Source: Paralimibaculum aggregatum (GTDB lineage: Bacteria > Pseudomonadota > Alphaproteobacteria > Rhodobacterales > Rhodobacteraceae). From it: DNA of 64,000 bases. Position 1 is the first letter of the stretch; every line of letters starts with the position of its first letter. Under the pieces are notes generated by a model, which was not told the DNA's origin, did not search any database, and saw nothing but the letters and a program-made list of their open reading frames with translations. The DNA is taken from positions 18,416 through 82,415 of the forward strand of contig NZ_BSYI01000021.1 of the NCBI RefSeq assembly GCF_030270585.1. The letters are read 5' to 3'. Both the position numbers and the translations under genes were made by a program. Positions 48,398 to 57,636 of this stretch are shown piece by piece.

Positions 48398-49825
48398 TCA
48401 CGGGCGATAGGAAAGCGACCAAACCGTATCGTCGGAGGGATCGTAGCCGAAATTCCGGTCCCGCACGCTCGCATAATAGCTGCCGGCATCCGGCGGGGCG
48501 CCGATGTCGAGCCCGAGATGCGCCACCGTCAGCAGGCCGAGGCTGGCGAGCAGGCGGTAGGCGGCGACGTATTCGTCGCGCTGGGCGCTGATCAGGCCGA
48601 CCTTCGCGTCGAGCACGTCGGCCTCGGCGTCGAGCACGTCGAGCGTGGTCCGGGCGCCGACCTTGGCCTCCTCGGTCACACCCTCGAAGGCGAGCTGGGC
48701 GGCGTGCACCTCGAGCCGGCCGGCCTCGATCGAGGCCCGTGCCACCTCCAGCGTCGACCAGGCGACGCCGGTGTTGCGGATCGCGTCGCGCAGGGTGGCG
48801 ATGATGCTGGCCTCGGCGCCGGCAACCGCCGCCTGCGCCTCGCGCACCGCCGAGTAGTTGGCGCCGCCGGAATAGAACGGGATCGTCACGAAGACGCCGA
48901 CATTGGCCGAGCGGCTGCTGCCGAGCCCGTCGCGGACCTCGTCGGTCTGCGAGAGCTGGCCCTGCAGGCTGATCTGCGGCAGCAGCGCGCCGATCGCCGC
49001 CTTCACGTCGAAGCCGCTGGCCTCGCGCTCGATCCGGGCGGCGCGCAGGTTGGGCTCGTTGCGCAGCGCGAGCTGCACCGCGGCGTCGAGGCTCTCCGGC
49101 AGGTCGGGCAGCGGCGGCGGCGGCAGGAGCTCGCCCGGCGGCCGGCCGACGAACTCGGCAAAGGTCTCGCGGCTGTTGCGCAGCTGGCCCTCGGCAGCGG
49201 CGAGGTTGGAGCGCGCGGCGGCGAGCGCGGCACGGGCCTGCTCGACATCCGTCCGGGTCACCTCGCCGACCTCGAAGCGCTCGCGCGCGGCGCGGAGCTG
49301 CTCGCTCAGCACGCGGACGTTGTTCTGCGCCACGTCGAGCAGGAAGCCGTCGCGGCGCACGTCGAGAAAGGCGATGGCAGCATCGAGCAGGAGCTGCTGC
49401 TCGGTCGCCGTCAGCACCACCTCCTGGCTGGTCAGCCGGCGCTCGGCGGCGGTGGTGGCGTTCTCGACCTGGCCGCCGGTGTAGAGCGGCTGCACCGCGG
49501 TCAGCGAGAGCGTGGTGGGAAAGGTCCAGGTGTTGCCGTTGCCGCTGTCGAAGGGCCCCTCGTCGATGCCGATCTCGACGCCGATCTGGCCGGTCACGCT
49601 GACCCGGCCCTGCGCCGCGGCCTGCACCGCGTTCTCGGCGGCAATCCGGATATTGGCCCGCTGCGAGGCCATCTCGGGGCTGTTGAGATAGGCCTCGACC
49701 ATCACGTCCGCCAGGCTCTCGCCGGCCCGCACCGGGCTCATGGCCGAGAGCACCGCCGCCATCGCGAGGCCGAGCACCGAGCCGGACACCCTGACCGCGC
49801 GGCCCCCAAAGCGAAGCGTTTTCAT
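48398..49825 (-). CDS. tolC: TolC-family outer-membrane channel protein
   Basis: This 475-residue protein has a signal peptide (residues 1-34, cleavage near 'SPVRAGES') and two internally repeated TolC/OEP domains. Blocks include 'YTGGQVENATTAAERRLTSQE', 'GEVTRTDVEQARAALAAARSN' and 'GARTTLDVLDAEADVLDAKVGL', the last being the classic TolC helical signature. It forms the trimeric outer-membrane exit duct for type I secretion and RND/ABC efflux. GAGAGAG precedes ATG 49825. Neighbours do not include an adaptor or transporter, so it probably serves several systems. Confidence 0.92.
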   Translation of the reverse strand: MKTLRFGGRAVRVSGSVLGLAMAAVLSAMSPVRAGESLADVMVEAYLNSPEMASQRANIRIAAENAVQAAAQGRVSVTGQIGVEIGIDEGPFDSGNGNTWTFPTTLSLTAVQPLYTGGQVENATTAAERRLTSQEVVLTATEQQLLLDAAIAFLDVRRDGFLLDVAQNNVRVLSEQLRAARERFEVGEVTRTDVEQARAALAAARSNLAAAEGQLRNSRETFAEFVGRPPGELLPPPPLPDLPESLDAAVQLALRNEPNLRAARIEREASGFDVKAAIGALLPQISLQGQLSQTDEVRDGLGSSRSANVGVFVTIPFYSGGANYSAVREAQAAVAGAEASIIATLRDAIRNTGVAWSTLEVARASIEAGRLEVHAAQLAFEGVTEEAKVGARTTLDVLDAEADVLDAKVGLISAQRDEYVAAYRLLASLGLLTVAHLGLDIGAPPDAGSYYASVRDRNFGYDPSDDTVWSLSYRP

Positions 49826-49895
49826 CTCTCTCGTTCCCTCACACTGCTCGCACCGCCTGTGGCGCGTCATCTTTCCGGCCACCTCGCCGGCGCGA

Positions 49896-50549
49896 TCAGA
49901 ACACGAAGGCCGGAGGGCGCTCGAAGCCCGGCAGAATGGCGCCGGTCGCGTCGAACATGTACCGCTCCGACACGGCATTGCCGCTGCGCACCAGCAGCCG
50001 GCACTGCGAGACGCCGTTGTCGGCGAAGATCGCCACCAGCCGCCCGCCGTCGCGGAGCTGGTCGGTCAGCCCGTCCGGCAGGGTCTCGACCGCGCCGTTG
50101 AAGAAGATCACGTCGAAGGGCGCGTGGTCGGCATCGCCCTTCGCCGGGTCGCCCTGGCTCACCACGGCATTGTGCACCTCGAGGCCGGCCAGCAGTTCCT
50201 GCGCCTGTTTCGCGAAGGTCTCGTCGGGTTCCACCGCCACCACCGCCTCGGCCATGCGGGCGATCAGCGCGGTGGAATAGCCGGTGGCCGGGCCGATCTC
50301 GAGCACCAGGTCACCGGGCAGGATCGCCGCCGTCTCCAGCATCTTGGCCAGAACCCTCGGCTCGAGCATCACCCGCCCCTCGCCGAGATCGATCTCGGTG
50401 CCGGCATAGGCAACGGGCCGCTTGTGGCGCGGGACGAAGTTCTCGCGGGGGGCCCAGAGCATCGCCTCGATGATGGCATAGCGGGTCACATCGGCCGGCC
50501 GGACCTGACAGTCGACCATGGCCTCACGCGCAGCAGCGAAATCCGTCAT
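49896..50549 (-). CDS. Protein-L-isoaspartate O-methyltransferase family protein
   Basis: This 217-residue SAM-dependent methyltransferase has N-terminal 'AREAMVDCQVRPADVTRYAII', family block 'PRENFVP', SAM motif I 'VLEIGPATGYSTAL' (about 82-95), acidic motif 'VAVEPDE', and 'FDVIFFNGAVETLP'. Related alphaproteobacterial proteins upstream of tolC are annotated as PCMT. The canonical repair enzyme has a conserved 'DGS' where this protein reads differently, so actual isoaspartyl activity is uncertain. It lies 70 bases upstream of tolC on the same strand. Confidence 0.85.
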   Translation of the reverse strand: MTDFAAAREAMVDCQVRPADVTRYAIIEAMLWAPRENFVPRHKRPVAYAGTEIDLGEGRVMLEPRVLAKMLETAAILPGDLVLEIGPATGYSTALIARMAEAVVAVEPDETFAKQAQELLAGLEVHNAVVSQGDPAKGDADHAPFDVIFFNGAVETLPDGLTDQLRDGGRLVAIFADNGVSQCRLLVRSGNAVSERYMFDATGAILPGFERPPAFVF

Positions 50550-50708
50550 CACGTCCGTCCGCTTCCGATTTCCACGACAGGGCCAAGGCTTGCCACAGAA
50601 GCCGGGGAGGCGCAACTGACACGAGCGCCGCTGCCGGGTGCGGGCGGGGCGCGGGCGGGCCCGGGCAGGCACCGGCGGGCCGGGCCGCAGAGATCGCGCC
50701 GACGCGGC

Positions 50709-50737
50709 TTGCCAGCGCCGCGGCTTGCCGCTATTTG
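50709..50737 (+). promoter_or_regulatory. Promoter of tRNA-Cys
   Basis: TTGCCA (50709-50714), a 17-base spacer and TATTTG (50732-50737). The start would be only a few bases before the mature 5' end at 50748. Confidence 0.6.
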
Positions 50738-50747
50738 AGCGGACAGC

Positions 50748-50821
50748 GGCGACGTGGCGGAGTGGTTACGCAGCGGACTGCAAATCCGTGTACGCCGGTT
50801 CGATTCCGGCCGTCGCCTCCA
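50748..50821 (+). tRNA. tRNA-Cys (GCA)
   Basis: This 74-nt tRNA has acceptor stem GGCGACG pairing with CGTCGCC (50811-50817), U discriminator and an encoded CCA (50819-50821). The anticodon loop 'CTGCAAA' gives GCA; the T-arm reads 'CCGGTTCGATTCCGG'. Confidence 0.97.
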
Positions 50822-51184
50822 TCCTCCCGGCACTAGCGACCGACAGGGAACGCCAATTCCGCATAGCGTGCCGCGGGTTCCGCCATGCGATCGGGCATGG
50901 GTGCGCGGCCCGCCGGGCCATTCCTCCGGGCGAGCCGCACCCCTCAGCCAGTTTCGCGAACGCAATGCCCGCTGCTGCGTCCGGCCTTCCCGCCGGGCGA
51001 CCGCGTTCGCGCCCGCTTCCGCCGGCCCGGCGCTCGGCGACCCTGCATGCGCCATTTCGCGCGGAGCGGGAAATTTGTCTGCGCGATCCGGGCCGGTTCT
51101 TGTTACCCTGCGTTCGCTGCCGGCTCCTGCCATCCATCGGGGGTAACAGCCAAAAAATGACTCACGCATGAGGAGACAGTCGCA
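50822..51184. other. Gene-free stretch between tRNA-Cys and the patatin gene
   Basis: This 363-bp GC-rich stretch has no frame I believe in on either strand. Several short G/C hairpins occur but none is followed by a T-tract. A GAGGAG site at about 51169-51174 serves the GTG start of the patatin-like gene. The promoter of that gene is presumably in the last ~100 bases but is not clear. Confidence 0.55.
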
Positions 51185-52492
51185 GTGCGCATCAGCAGGA
51201 ACAACCGGGCCGCCACGGGCGTGCCCCGCCGGGGGATCTGGCAGACACTCACCCTTGATCTGAAAACCGTACTGGCCTGTCTCGCGCTGCCGCTCCTGCT
51301 CGGCGCCTGCGGCGCGGGGGTGATCCGCACGCCGGTCCCCAACGATCTGGTCGAGAGCGTCAAGCCCTTCGGCAAGCCCGGCATGCGGGAATGGGGCGAC
51401 ACCCTCTCGCAGGCCGATATCGAGGAGATCATCGCGGCCCGCGTGCCGGTGATGAAGCGGCTCTACGCGCCCGAGATCGCCGCCGGGCGCATCCCGGTGC
51501 AGCATTTCCTCGCGCTTTCCGGCGGCGGGCAGTGGGGGGCCTTCGGCGCCGGCATCCTCGGCGCCTGGTCGGAGAGCGGCACGCGGCCCGAGTTCACCGG
51601 CGTCTCCGGCGTCTCCACCGGGGCGATCATCGCGCCCTTCGCCTTCCTCGGGGCGGACTACGACGCGACGCTGCTGGAGATCTACTCGACCTACAAGACC
51701 GCGCAGCTCGTCGAATCGACGCTGATCTCGGGGCTGCTCTCGGGCACCGCGCTGGCCGACACCACGCCGCTGGCCAGGGTGATCGCGAAATACGTCACCC
51801 CGGAGCTGCTCGAGAAGATCGCCGCCGAGCACCGCAAGGGCCGGCTGCTCTTCATCGGCACCACCAATCTCGACGCCGGCCGCCCGATGATCTGGAACAT
51901 CGGCGCAATTGCCAATTCCGGCGAACCCGGCGCGCTGGAGCTGGTGCGCAAGCTGATCCGGGCCTCCTCGGCGATTCCGGTGGCCTTCCCGCCGATGTTC
52001 GTCGAGGTGCAGGGGCCGGACGGCAAGAGCTATGACGAGATGCACGTGGATGGCGGCGCCTCCTCGCAGGTCACCTTCGTCTCCCCCGACCTGCCGATCG
52101 CCGAGGCCACGCGCCGGGTGCTCGGCACCAATCTCGACCGCCGGCTCTGGGTGATCGTCAACAACGACCTCGAGCCGCCGCACCAGATCGTGAAGCCCCG
52201 GATCGCCGATATCGGCGGCGCGGCGGTGAGCTCGCTGATCCGCGGCAGCGGCACCGGCGACGTCTACCGCCTCTTTGCCATCGCCGAGCGCGACGAGATC
52301 GCGTTCAACGTGACCTGGATCCCCTCGGACATCCCCTGTCCCGCGCCGACCGAGGATTTCGACACGGTCTTCATGACCTGCCTCTACCAGGCCGGCGGCG
52401 ATCTCTTCCGCAAGGGCAACCTGTGGCGCAATACCCCGCCCTTCTTCGCCCGGCCCGAAGACCTGCCCGCAATCCTGCCCGAGAAGGGGTGA
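51185..52492 (+). CDS. Patatin-like phospholipase lipoprotein
   Basis: The 435-residue protein starts at GTG 51185 with a long basic leader, then a hydrophobic core and lipobox 'LLLGACGAG' (Cys42), predicting a lipid-anchored protein. The patatin domain has the oxyanion loop 'LSGGGQWGAFGAG', nucleophile Ser in 'GVSGVSTGA' (near residue 143) and the catalytic Asp in 'VDGGASS', so the Ser-Asp dyad is complete. It probably hydrolyses acyl chains of lipids at the membrane or periplasm. It is followed four bases later by an outer-membrane barrel gene, suggesting a joint envelope role. Confidence 0.87.
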   Translation: MRISRNNRAATGVPRRGIWQTLTLDLKTVLACLALPLLLGACGAGVIRTPVPNDLVESVKPFGKPGMREWGDTLSQADIEEIIAARVPVMKRLYAPEIAAGRIPVQHFLALSGGGQWGAFGAGILGAWSESGTRPEFTGVSGVSTGAIIAPFAFLGADYDATLLEIYSTYKTAQLVESTLISGLLSGTALADTTPLARVIAKYVTPELLEKIAAEHRKGRLLFIGTTNLDAGRPMIWNIGAIANSGEPGALELVRKLIRASSAIPVAFPPMFVEVQGPDGKSYDEMHVDGGASSQVTFVSPDLPIAEATRRVLGTNLDRRLWVIVNNDLEPPHQIVKPRIADIGGAAVSSLIRGSGTGDVYRLFAIAERDEIAFNVTWIPSDIPCPAPTEDFDTVFMTCLYQAGGDLFRKGNLWRNTPPFFARPEDLPAILPEKG

Positions 52493-52496
52493 GACC

Positions 52497-53345
52497 ATGA
52501 CCGAGACGCTGACCGCCCGCCGCCTTCCCTCTCTCGCCACGGCCGGGCTGGCCGCGGCCCTTGCGCTCGCGGCGCCCGGCGATGCGCCGCGCGCCGACGG
52601 GCTGATCCCGCTCGAGGACGACGGCTGGCGCTTCGTCATCGCGCCCTATGCCTTCCTGCCGCTGCTCACCGATGTCGAGAGCGGCCTCGGCGGCGTCAGC
52701 ACCGAGGCGACGATCTGGATGGACGACCTGCTGGAGAACCTCAACATGGCCTTCGCCGGCCGCGGCGAGGCCTGGTACGACCGCTTCGGCGTCACCGTCG
52801 ACGGCTACTATGCGAGCCTCGACGGCGGCGGCAGATCCTCGCTCGGGCCGGGGCCGTTCACGCTGAATGCGGACATCGAGTCGGACCAGTCCTATGTCAC
52901 CTTCCTCGGCGGCTACCGGGTGCTCCAGACCGAGTGGCAGCCCGGGCGCGGGCTCGCCGTCGACCTGATGGCCGGCGCGCGCTGGAACCGGCTGGTGCAG
53001 GATGTCGACTTCCGCCTCAGCGCCGGGGTCGGGCCGGGGCGGGTGCGCAGCATCGGCGGCAATGCGGTCTGGTGGGAGCCGGTGATCGGCGCGCGCATCG
53101 GCGCCGCGGTGGCGGAGGACTGGACCCTCGGCATGCGCGCCGAGTTCGGCGGCTTCGGCGCCGGCGGCGACAACCTGCAATGGCACGTGCTGCTGGGCGC
53201 CGACTACGCGATCACGGAGTCGATCTCGCTGCGGGCCGGCTGGCAGTTCTACGGCATCGACTTCGAGGCCGACGCCAAGCTCGGCCGCTTCCGGCTGAAC
53301 CTGTTCCAGACCGGCCCCTATCTCGCCGCCGCGTTCCGGTTCTGA
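52497..53345 (+). CDS. Predicted outer-membrane beta-barrel protein
   Basis: This 282-residue protein has a signal peptide (about residues 1-33). The mature chain alternates amphipathic strands of the type 'WRFVIAPYAFLPLL', 'DRFGVTVDGYYASL', 'SYVTFLGGYRVL' and 'LAVDLMAGARWNRL', ending with the outer-membrane-targeting terminal Phe ('GPYLAAAFRF'). About 10-12 strands are likely. Many Gly/aromatic pairs fit a small barrel. No specific family recognised. Coupled to the patatin lipoprotein gene by a four-base gap. Confidence 0.78.
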   Translation: MTETLTARRLPSLATAGLAAALALAAPGDAPRADGLIPLEDDGWRFVIAPYAFLPLLTDVESGLGGVSTEATIWMDDLLENLNMAFAGRGEAWYDRFGVTVDGYYASLDGGGRSSLGPGPFTLNADIESDQSYVTFLGGYRVLQTEWQPGRGLAVDLMAGARWNRLVQDVDFRLSAGVGPGRVRSIGGNAVWWEPVIGARIGAAVAEDWTLGMRAEFGGFGAGGDNLQWHVLLGADYAITESISLRAGWQFYGIDFEADAKLGRFRLNLFQTGPYLAAAFRF

Positions 53346-53392
53346 GGGCCATCGACCCGTCACACCCCGATCATGAGAAGGGAGACAAGGCC

Positions 53393-55339
53393 ATGATCCC
53401 CACCGTCAGACGCGCCCTTGCCGGCTCGGCGATCCTTGCCCTCGCCGCGGCCTTCCCGGCGGCGGCCCAGCAGGATGGCGGCGATGCCGGCTCGCTGACC
53501 AGCGGAAAGCTCGCGCCGCTCTATGGCAAGCCGGTCTACTCGCCCTATGCCGACCGGCAGTTCCCCACCCGGCCCTTCTTCGGCGACACCCATCTGCACA
53601 CCGCCTATTCGATGGATGCCGGCGCTGCCGGCGCGCGGCTCTCCCCCGCCGATGCCTACCGTTTCGCGAGCGGCGAGCAGATCACCTCCTCGACCGGGCA
53701 GCCGGTCAAGCTCTCGCGCCCGCTCGACTTCCTCGTGGTGGCCGACCATTCCGACAACATGGGCTTCTTCCCCAAGCTGCTGGCGGGCGATCCGGCGATG
53801 CTGGCCGACCCCACCGGCAGGAAATGGTACAACCTCATCAAGTCCGGCAAGGGCATGGAGGCCGCGCTCGACATCATCAACACCTTCTCGGCCGGCCAGT
53901 TCCCGCCGAAGCTGCTCTCGATGCCCGGCACCAGGAGCTATGCCTCGGCCTGGCAGACCACGATCAAGGCCGCCGAGGATGCCAACGATCCCGGCACCTT
54001 CACCGCCTTCATCGGCTATGAGTGGACCTCCAACACTGGCGGCAACAACCTGCACCGCAACGTGATCTACCGCGACGGCGGCGATCTGGCGCGGCAGGTC
54101 GAGCCGATGGTGACGCTCAAGCCCTATGGCAGCGACGATCCGCGCGCGCTCTGGAAATGGCTGGAGGCCTACGAGGCCAAGACCGGCGGCGACGTGCTGG
54201 CGATCGCGCATAACGGCAATCTCAGCAACGGGCGCATGTTCCCCTGGGTCGAGTCCTTCACCGGCAAGCCGATCGACGCCGCCTATGCCGAGGGCCGCGC
54301 GCGCTGGGAGCCGCTCTACGAGGCGACCCAGACCAAGGGCGACGGCGAGACCCACCCCTTCCTCTCGCCGAACGACGAGTTCGCCGACTTCGAGTCCTGG
54401 GACAAGGGCAACCTCAACCTCACCGAGGCCAAGACCGATGCCATGCTGGAGTTCGAATATGTCCGCTCGGCGCTCAAGAACGGCCTCAAGTTCGCGCCCG
54501 AACTCGGCACCAACCCCTACAAGTTCGGCCTGATCGGCTCGACCGACGCGCATACCGGCCTGCCCGCCGTGGCCGAGGAGAACTTCTTCGGCAAGGTCTC
54601 GAGCATGGAGCCGAACCCGGACCGCACCAAGCGCCCCTTCATGCAGCATGGCGACCTGAAGATCATGGAATGGGAGGTCGGCGCCGCCGGCTATGCCGCG
54701 GTCTGGGCCACCGAGAACACCCGCGCCGCGATCTTCGACGCGATGGAACGGCGCGAGACCTATGCCACCACCGGCTCGCGGATGGTGGTGCGCTTCTTCG
54801 GCGGCTGGGATTTCGTGCCGGCGGATGCCGAGAGCCGGCTGCCGGCGGATGCGGGCTATACCAGGGGCGTGCCGATGGGCGGCGATCTGGCGCCGGGGCC
54901 GGAGGGCCGCGCGCCGAGCTTCCTCGTGGCGGCGCTGCGCGACCCGATCGGCGCCAATCTCGACCGGATCCAGATCGTCAAGGGCTGGCTCGACAGCACC
55001 GGCGAGACCCACGAGACGGTGCATGACGTGGCCTGGAGCGATGCCGACAGCCGCCAGCCCGGCGCCGACGGCAAGCTGCCGCCGGTCGGCAGCACGGTCG
55101 ATGTGGCCGCGGCGACCTGGACCAACACCATCGGCGAGCCGGAGCTCATCACCGTCTGGACCGATCCGGATTTCGACCCCGCGCAGCCGGCCTTCTACTA
55201 TGTCCGCGTGCTGGAGATCCCGACCCCGCGCTGGACCGCCCACGACGCGAAGTTCTACGGGCTGACGCTGGGCCCGGAGGTACGCACCACGATCCAGGAG
55301 CGCGCCTACACCTCGCCGATCTGGTACACTCCCGGCTGA
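53393..55339 (+). CDS. DUF3604 protein (secreted PHP-superfamily enzyme)
   Basis: The 648-residue protein has a Sec signal peptide ending near 'PAAAQ' (residue 25) and the DUF3604 architecture: 'RPFFGDTHLHTAYSMDAG' at about 63-80, 'LDFLVVADHSDNMGFF' near 112, 'FIGYEWTS' near 206, and 'LIGSTDAHTGLP' near 382, all metal-ligand positions of a PHP-like site. Function of the family is not established; a periplasmic metallohydrolase is likely. ATG 53393 has GGGAGAC upstream. It lies between the barrel and MscS genes on the same strand. Confidence 0.87.
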   Translation: MIPTVRRALAGSAILALAAAFPAAAQQDGGDAGSLTSGKLAPLYGKPVYSPYADRQFPTRPFFGDTHLHTAYSMDAGAAGARLSPADAYRFASGEQITSSTGQPVKLSRPLDFLVVADHSDNMGFFPKLLAGDPAMLADPTGRKWYNLIKSGKGMEAALDIINTFSAGQFPPKLLSMPGTRSYASAWQTTIKAAEDANDPGTFTAFIGYEWTSNTGGNNLHRNVIYRDGGDLARQVEPMVTLKPYGSDDPRALWKWLEAYEAKTGGDVLAIAHNGNLSNGRMFPWVESFTGKPIDAAYAEGRARWEPLYEATQTKGDGETHPFLSPNDEFADFESWDKGNLNLTEAKTDAMLEFEYVRSALKNGLKFAPELGTNPYKFGLIGSTDAHTGLPAVAEENFFGKVSSMEPNPDRTKRPFMQHGDLKIMEWEVGAAGYAAVWATENTRAAIFDAMERRETYATTGSRMVVRFFGGWDFVPADAESRLPADAGYTRGVPMGGDLAPGPEGRAPSFLVAALRDPIGANLDRIQIVKGWLDSTGETHETVHDVAWSDADSRQPGADGKLPPVGSTVDVAAATWTNTIGEPELITVWTDPDFDPAQPAFYYVRVLEIPTPRWTAHDAKFYGLTLGPEVRTTIQERAYTSPIWYTPG

Positions 55340-55378
55340 TCGCCCGGACCGGAAGAGCCGCATGACCGGGGCCGCCCG

Positions 55379-57370
55379 ATGACGAGGCTGCGAACCGGAA
55401 CGGGGGCCGGGATCGGGGCCGCGGCCCTGCTGCTGGGGGCCCTGGTGCTGGCGGCGCTGCTGCTGGCCCTGCCCGGCGCCCGGCCGGCCGGGGCGCAGGC
55501 CGCCGCGCCCGCCCTCGCGATCGAGGCGGCGCGCACCGACAGCCCGCGCGCGACGCTTGCCAGCTTCCTGAGCATGCGCAGCCGCATGGCGGCGGCGCTC
55601 ACCGATTATGCCACGACCCGGGACCGGCGCACCGCCGCGCGCATCGGCGTGCTCTCCGAGGAGTGGCGTTCGCTGATCGACCTCTCGGAGGTGCCGCGGG
55701 CCGCCCGGCTCTATACCGGCGGCGAGACCGGGGCCCATCTCATCGACATCTTCAACCGCATCGGCTGGCCCGATCCGGCGCTCGCCCCGGATGCCTCGGC
55801 GGTGCCGGCGGACGGCCCGGCCTCCTATGCGATCCCCGGCACGCCCTTCCGCATCCGCCGCATGGAGACCGGGAGCCAGGCCGGCGAGTTCCTGTTCGAC
55901 CGCCGCACGGTGGACCTGGCATCGCGGGTCTACGGCAGCGTCGAGCATTTGCCGCCGGTGCATGCCGGCGAGATCCGCGACTGGATCGACATCACGCGCC
56001 AGCTCACCGGCCCGATGATCCCCTCCGGCCTGATCGCCGCGATGCCGCCGCCGCTGCGCCAGCCGCTCGCCGGCACGCCGCGCTGGAAGGTGCTGGCGGT
56101 GCTCGCGGCGGCCGCGGTCGCGGCGCTGCTGCTGCTGCTCTGGCACCGCCTGGTGACGCCGCGCGACGCGGCGATCCGGCAGCGCGCGCTGTGGCGGCGG
56201 CTGCTGAGCCCGCTGGCGATCATCGGCGCGGTGATCCTGCTGCACGGGTTCTTCACCTTCCAGATCAACATCGCGGGCAGTTTCGCGCGGGGGGTCGGCG
56301 TCGTCCGCACGGTGCTGCTCTACGGCGCGCTCACCTGGGCCTTCTGGCTCTTCGCCCGGGCGCTGCTCGAGGCGATGATCGTCAGCCCGCGCCTCTCCGA
56401 CCAGAGCCTCGATGCCAACATGCTGCGCCTGCTGGCGCGGATCGTCGGGGTGATCGGCGGCATCGTGCTGCTGGCCAATGGCGCGCAGGATCTCGGCCTG
56501 CCGGTGTTCAGCATCCTCGCCGGGCTCGGCATCGGCGGCATCGCCATCGCGCTGGCGATCCGCCCGACGCTGGAGAACCTGATCGGCGGCTTCATCCTCT
56601 ATCTCGACCGGCCGATCCGGGTGGGCGACTTCTGCAGCTTCGGCAACCACAGCGGCACGGTGGAGGCGATCGGCGTGCGCTCGACCCAGGTCCGCGCGCT
56701 CGACCGCACGCTGATCTCGATCCCCAACGCGCAGTTCGCCGACATGCAGCTCGTCAACTGGGCGCGCTGCGACACCATGCTGATCCAGGAGGTGCTCGGC
56801 CTGCGCTACGAGACCGGCCACGACCAGCTGCGCTATGTGCTGGCGAAGATCCGCGAGATGGCACATGCCCATCCCCGGATCGAGGGCGACACGATCCGCG
56901 TGCGGCTCGTTTCCTTCGGTGCCAGCTCGCTCGACATCGAGCTCCGCGTCTATGCCGAAACCCGTGAATGGAACGACTATTACGCGATCAAGGAGGATAT
57001 CCTGCTGCGCATCCGCGAGATCGTGGAGGCGGCGGGCACCGGCTTCGCCTTTCCGACGCAGACGCTGCATCTCGGGCGCGACACCGGGCTCGACGCGGCG
57101 CGTGCGGCGGCGGCGGAGCGGCAGGTCGGCGCCTGGCGGCGCTCCGGGCGGCTGCCGTTCCCGCGCTTCGACGCGGCGACGGTGGCGGGGCTCGCCGGCA
57201 GCCTCGCCTATCCGCCGCCGGGCTCGCCCGAGGCGCGCGGCGATGCCGCCCCCGGGGCCGGCGGCGCCGAGGAGCGCCTCTCGGCCGCGCCCGCGCCGCC
57301 GGAGCCGGCCGATCCGCCGGCCGGGGACGAGCCAGGCGCGCCGGACGACGGCACGACGCGGCATGGCTGA
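55379..57370 (+). CDS. MscS-family mechanosensitive ion channel
   Basis: This 663-residue protein has a signal-like N-terminal helix, a ~190-residue periplasmic domain, then four to five membrane segments (about 236-256, 281-300, 309-332, 351-370). The pore helix is 'GLGIGGIAIALAIRPTLENLIGG' in outline, the Gly/Ala-packed MscS TM3. The MscS beta domain follows ('VGDFCSFGNHSGTVEAIGVRST'), then an alpha/beta domain and a Pro/Ala/Glu-rich 60-residue tail. It releases solutes on hypo-osmotic shock. Larger than E. coli MscS (286), closer to YbdG/MscM-type relatives. Confidence 0.9.
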   Translation: MTRLRTGTGAGIGAAALLLGALVLAALLLALPGARPAGAQAAAPALAIEAARTDSPRATLASFLSMRSRMAAALTDYATTRDRRTAARIGVLSEEWRSLIDLSEVPRAARLYTGGETGAHLIDIFNRIGWPDPALAPDASAVPADGPASYAIPGTPFRIRRMETGSQAGEFLFDRRTVDLASRVYGSVEHLPPVHAGEIRDWIDITRQLTGPMIPSGLIAAMPPPLRQPLAGTPRWKVLAVLAAAAVAALLLLLWHRLVTPRDAAIRQRALWRRLLSPLAIIGAVILLHGFFTFQINIAGSFARGVGVVRTVLLYGALTWAFWLFARALLEAMIVSPRLSDQSLDANMLRLLARIVGVIGGIVLLANGAQDLGLPVFSILAGLGIGGIAIALAIRPTLENLIGGFILYLDRPIRVGDFCSFGNHSGTVEAIGVRSTQVRALDRTLISIPNAQFADMQLVNWARCDTMLIQEVLGLRYETGHDQLRYVLAKIREMAHAHPRIEGDTIRVRLVSFGASSLDIELRVYAETREWNDYYAIKEDILLRIREIVEAAGTGFAFPTQTLHLGRDTGLDAARAAAAERQVGAWRRSGRLPFPRFDAATVAGLAGSLAYPPPGSPEARGDAAPGAGGAEERLSAAPAPPEPADPPAGDEPGAPDDGTTRHG

Positions 57371-57636
57371 GCGCGCCCGTTCCTGCATGGGTTCCGCCGC
57401 GGGGCCGGCGGCCGCCACCCGCCAGCTTGTGCATTTGTCCATAGCGGACGCCGCCCGGGCCGCACCACCGCGCCCCGACCTGCCGGCGCCGGCACAGACA
57501 CCGGCAAGGGGGTCATCAAATTTACATCGAATGAACTTACAAGCAGACTAGGCGTCAGCCGCCGCCCGCACCGCGCTGCGGGCGCACCGGCCGGCATCGA
57601 CATGTGCACAACCAAACCCAATGACAGGGGGACACC

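Noticed and set aside
53360..57442. 1360-codon minus-strand open frame
   Set aside because: It is antisense to the DUF3604 and MscS genes, both of which have recognisable domains. Long empty frames are common at this GC content.
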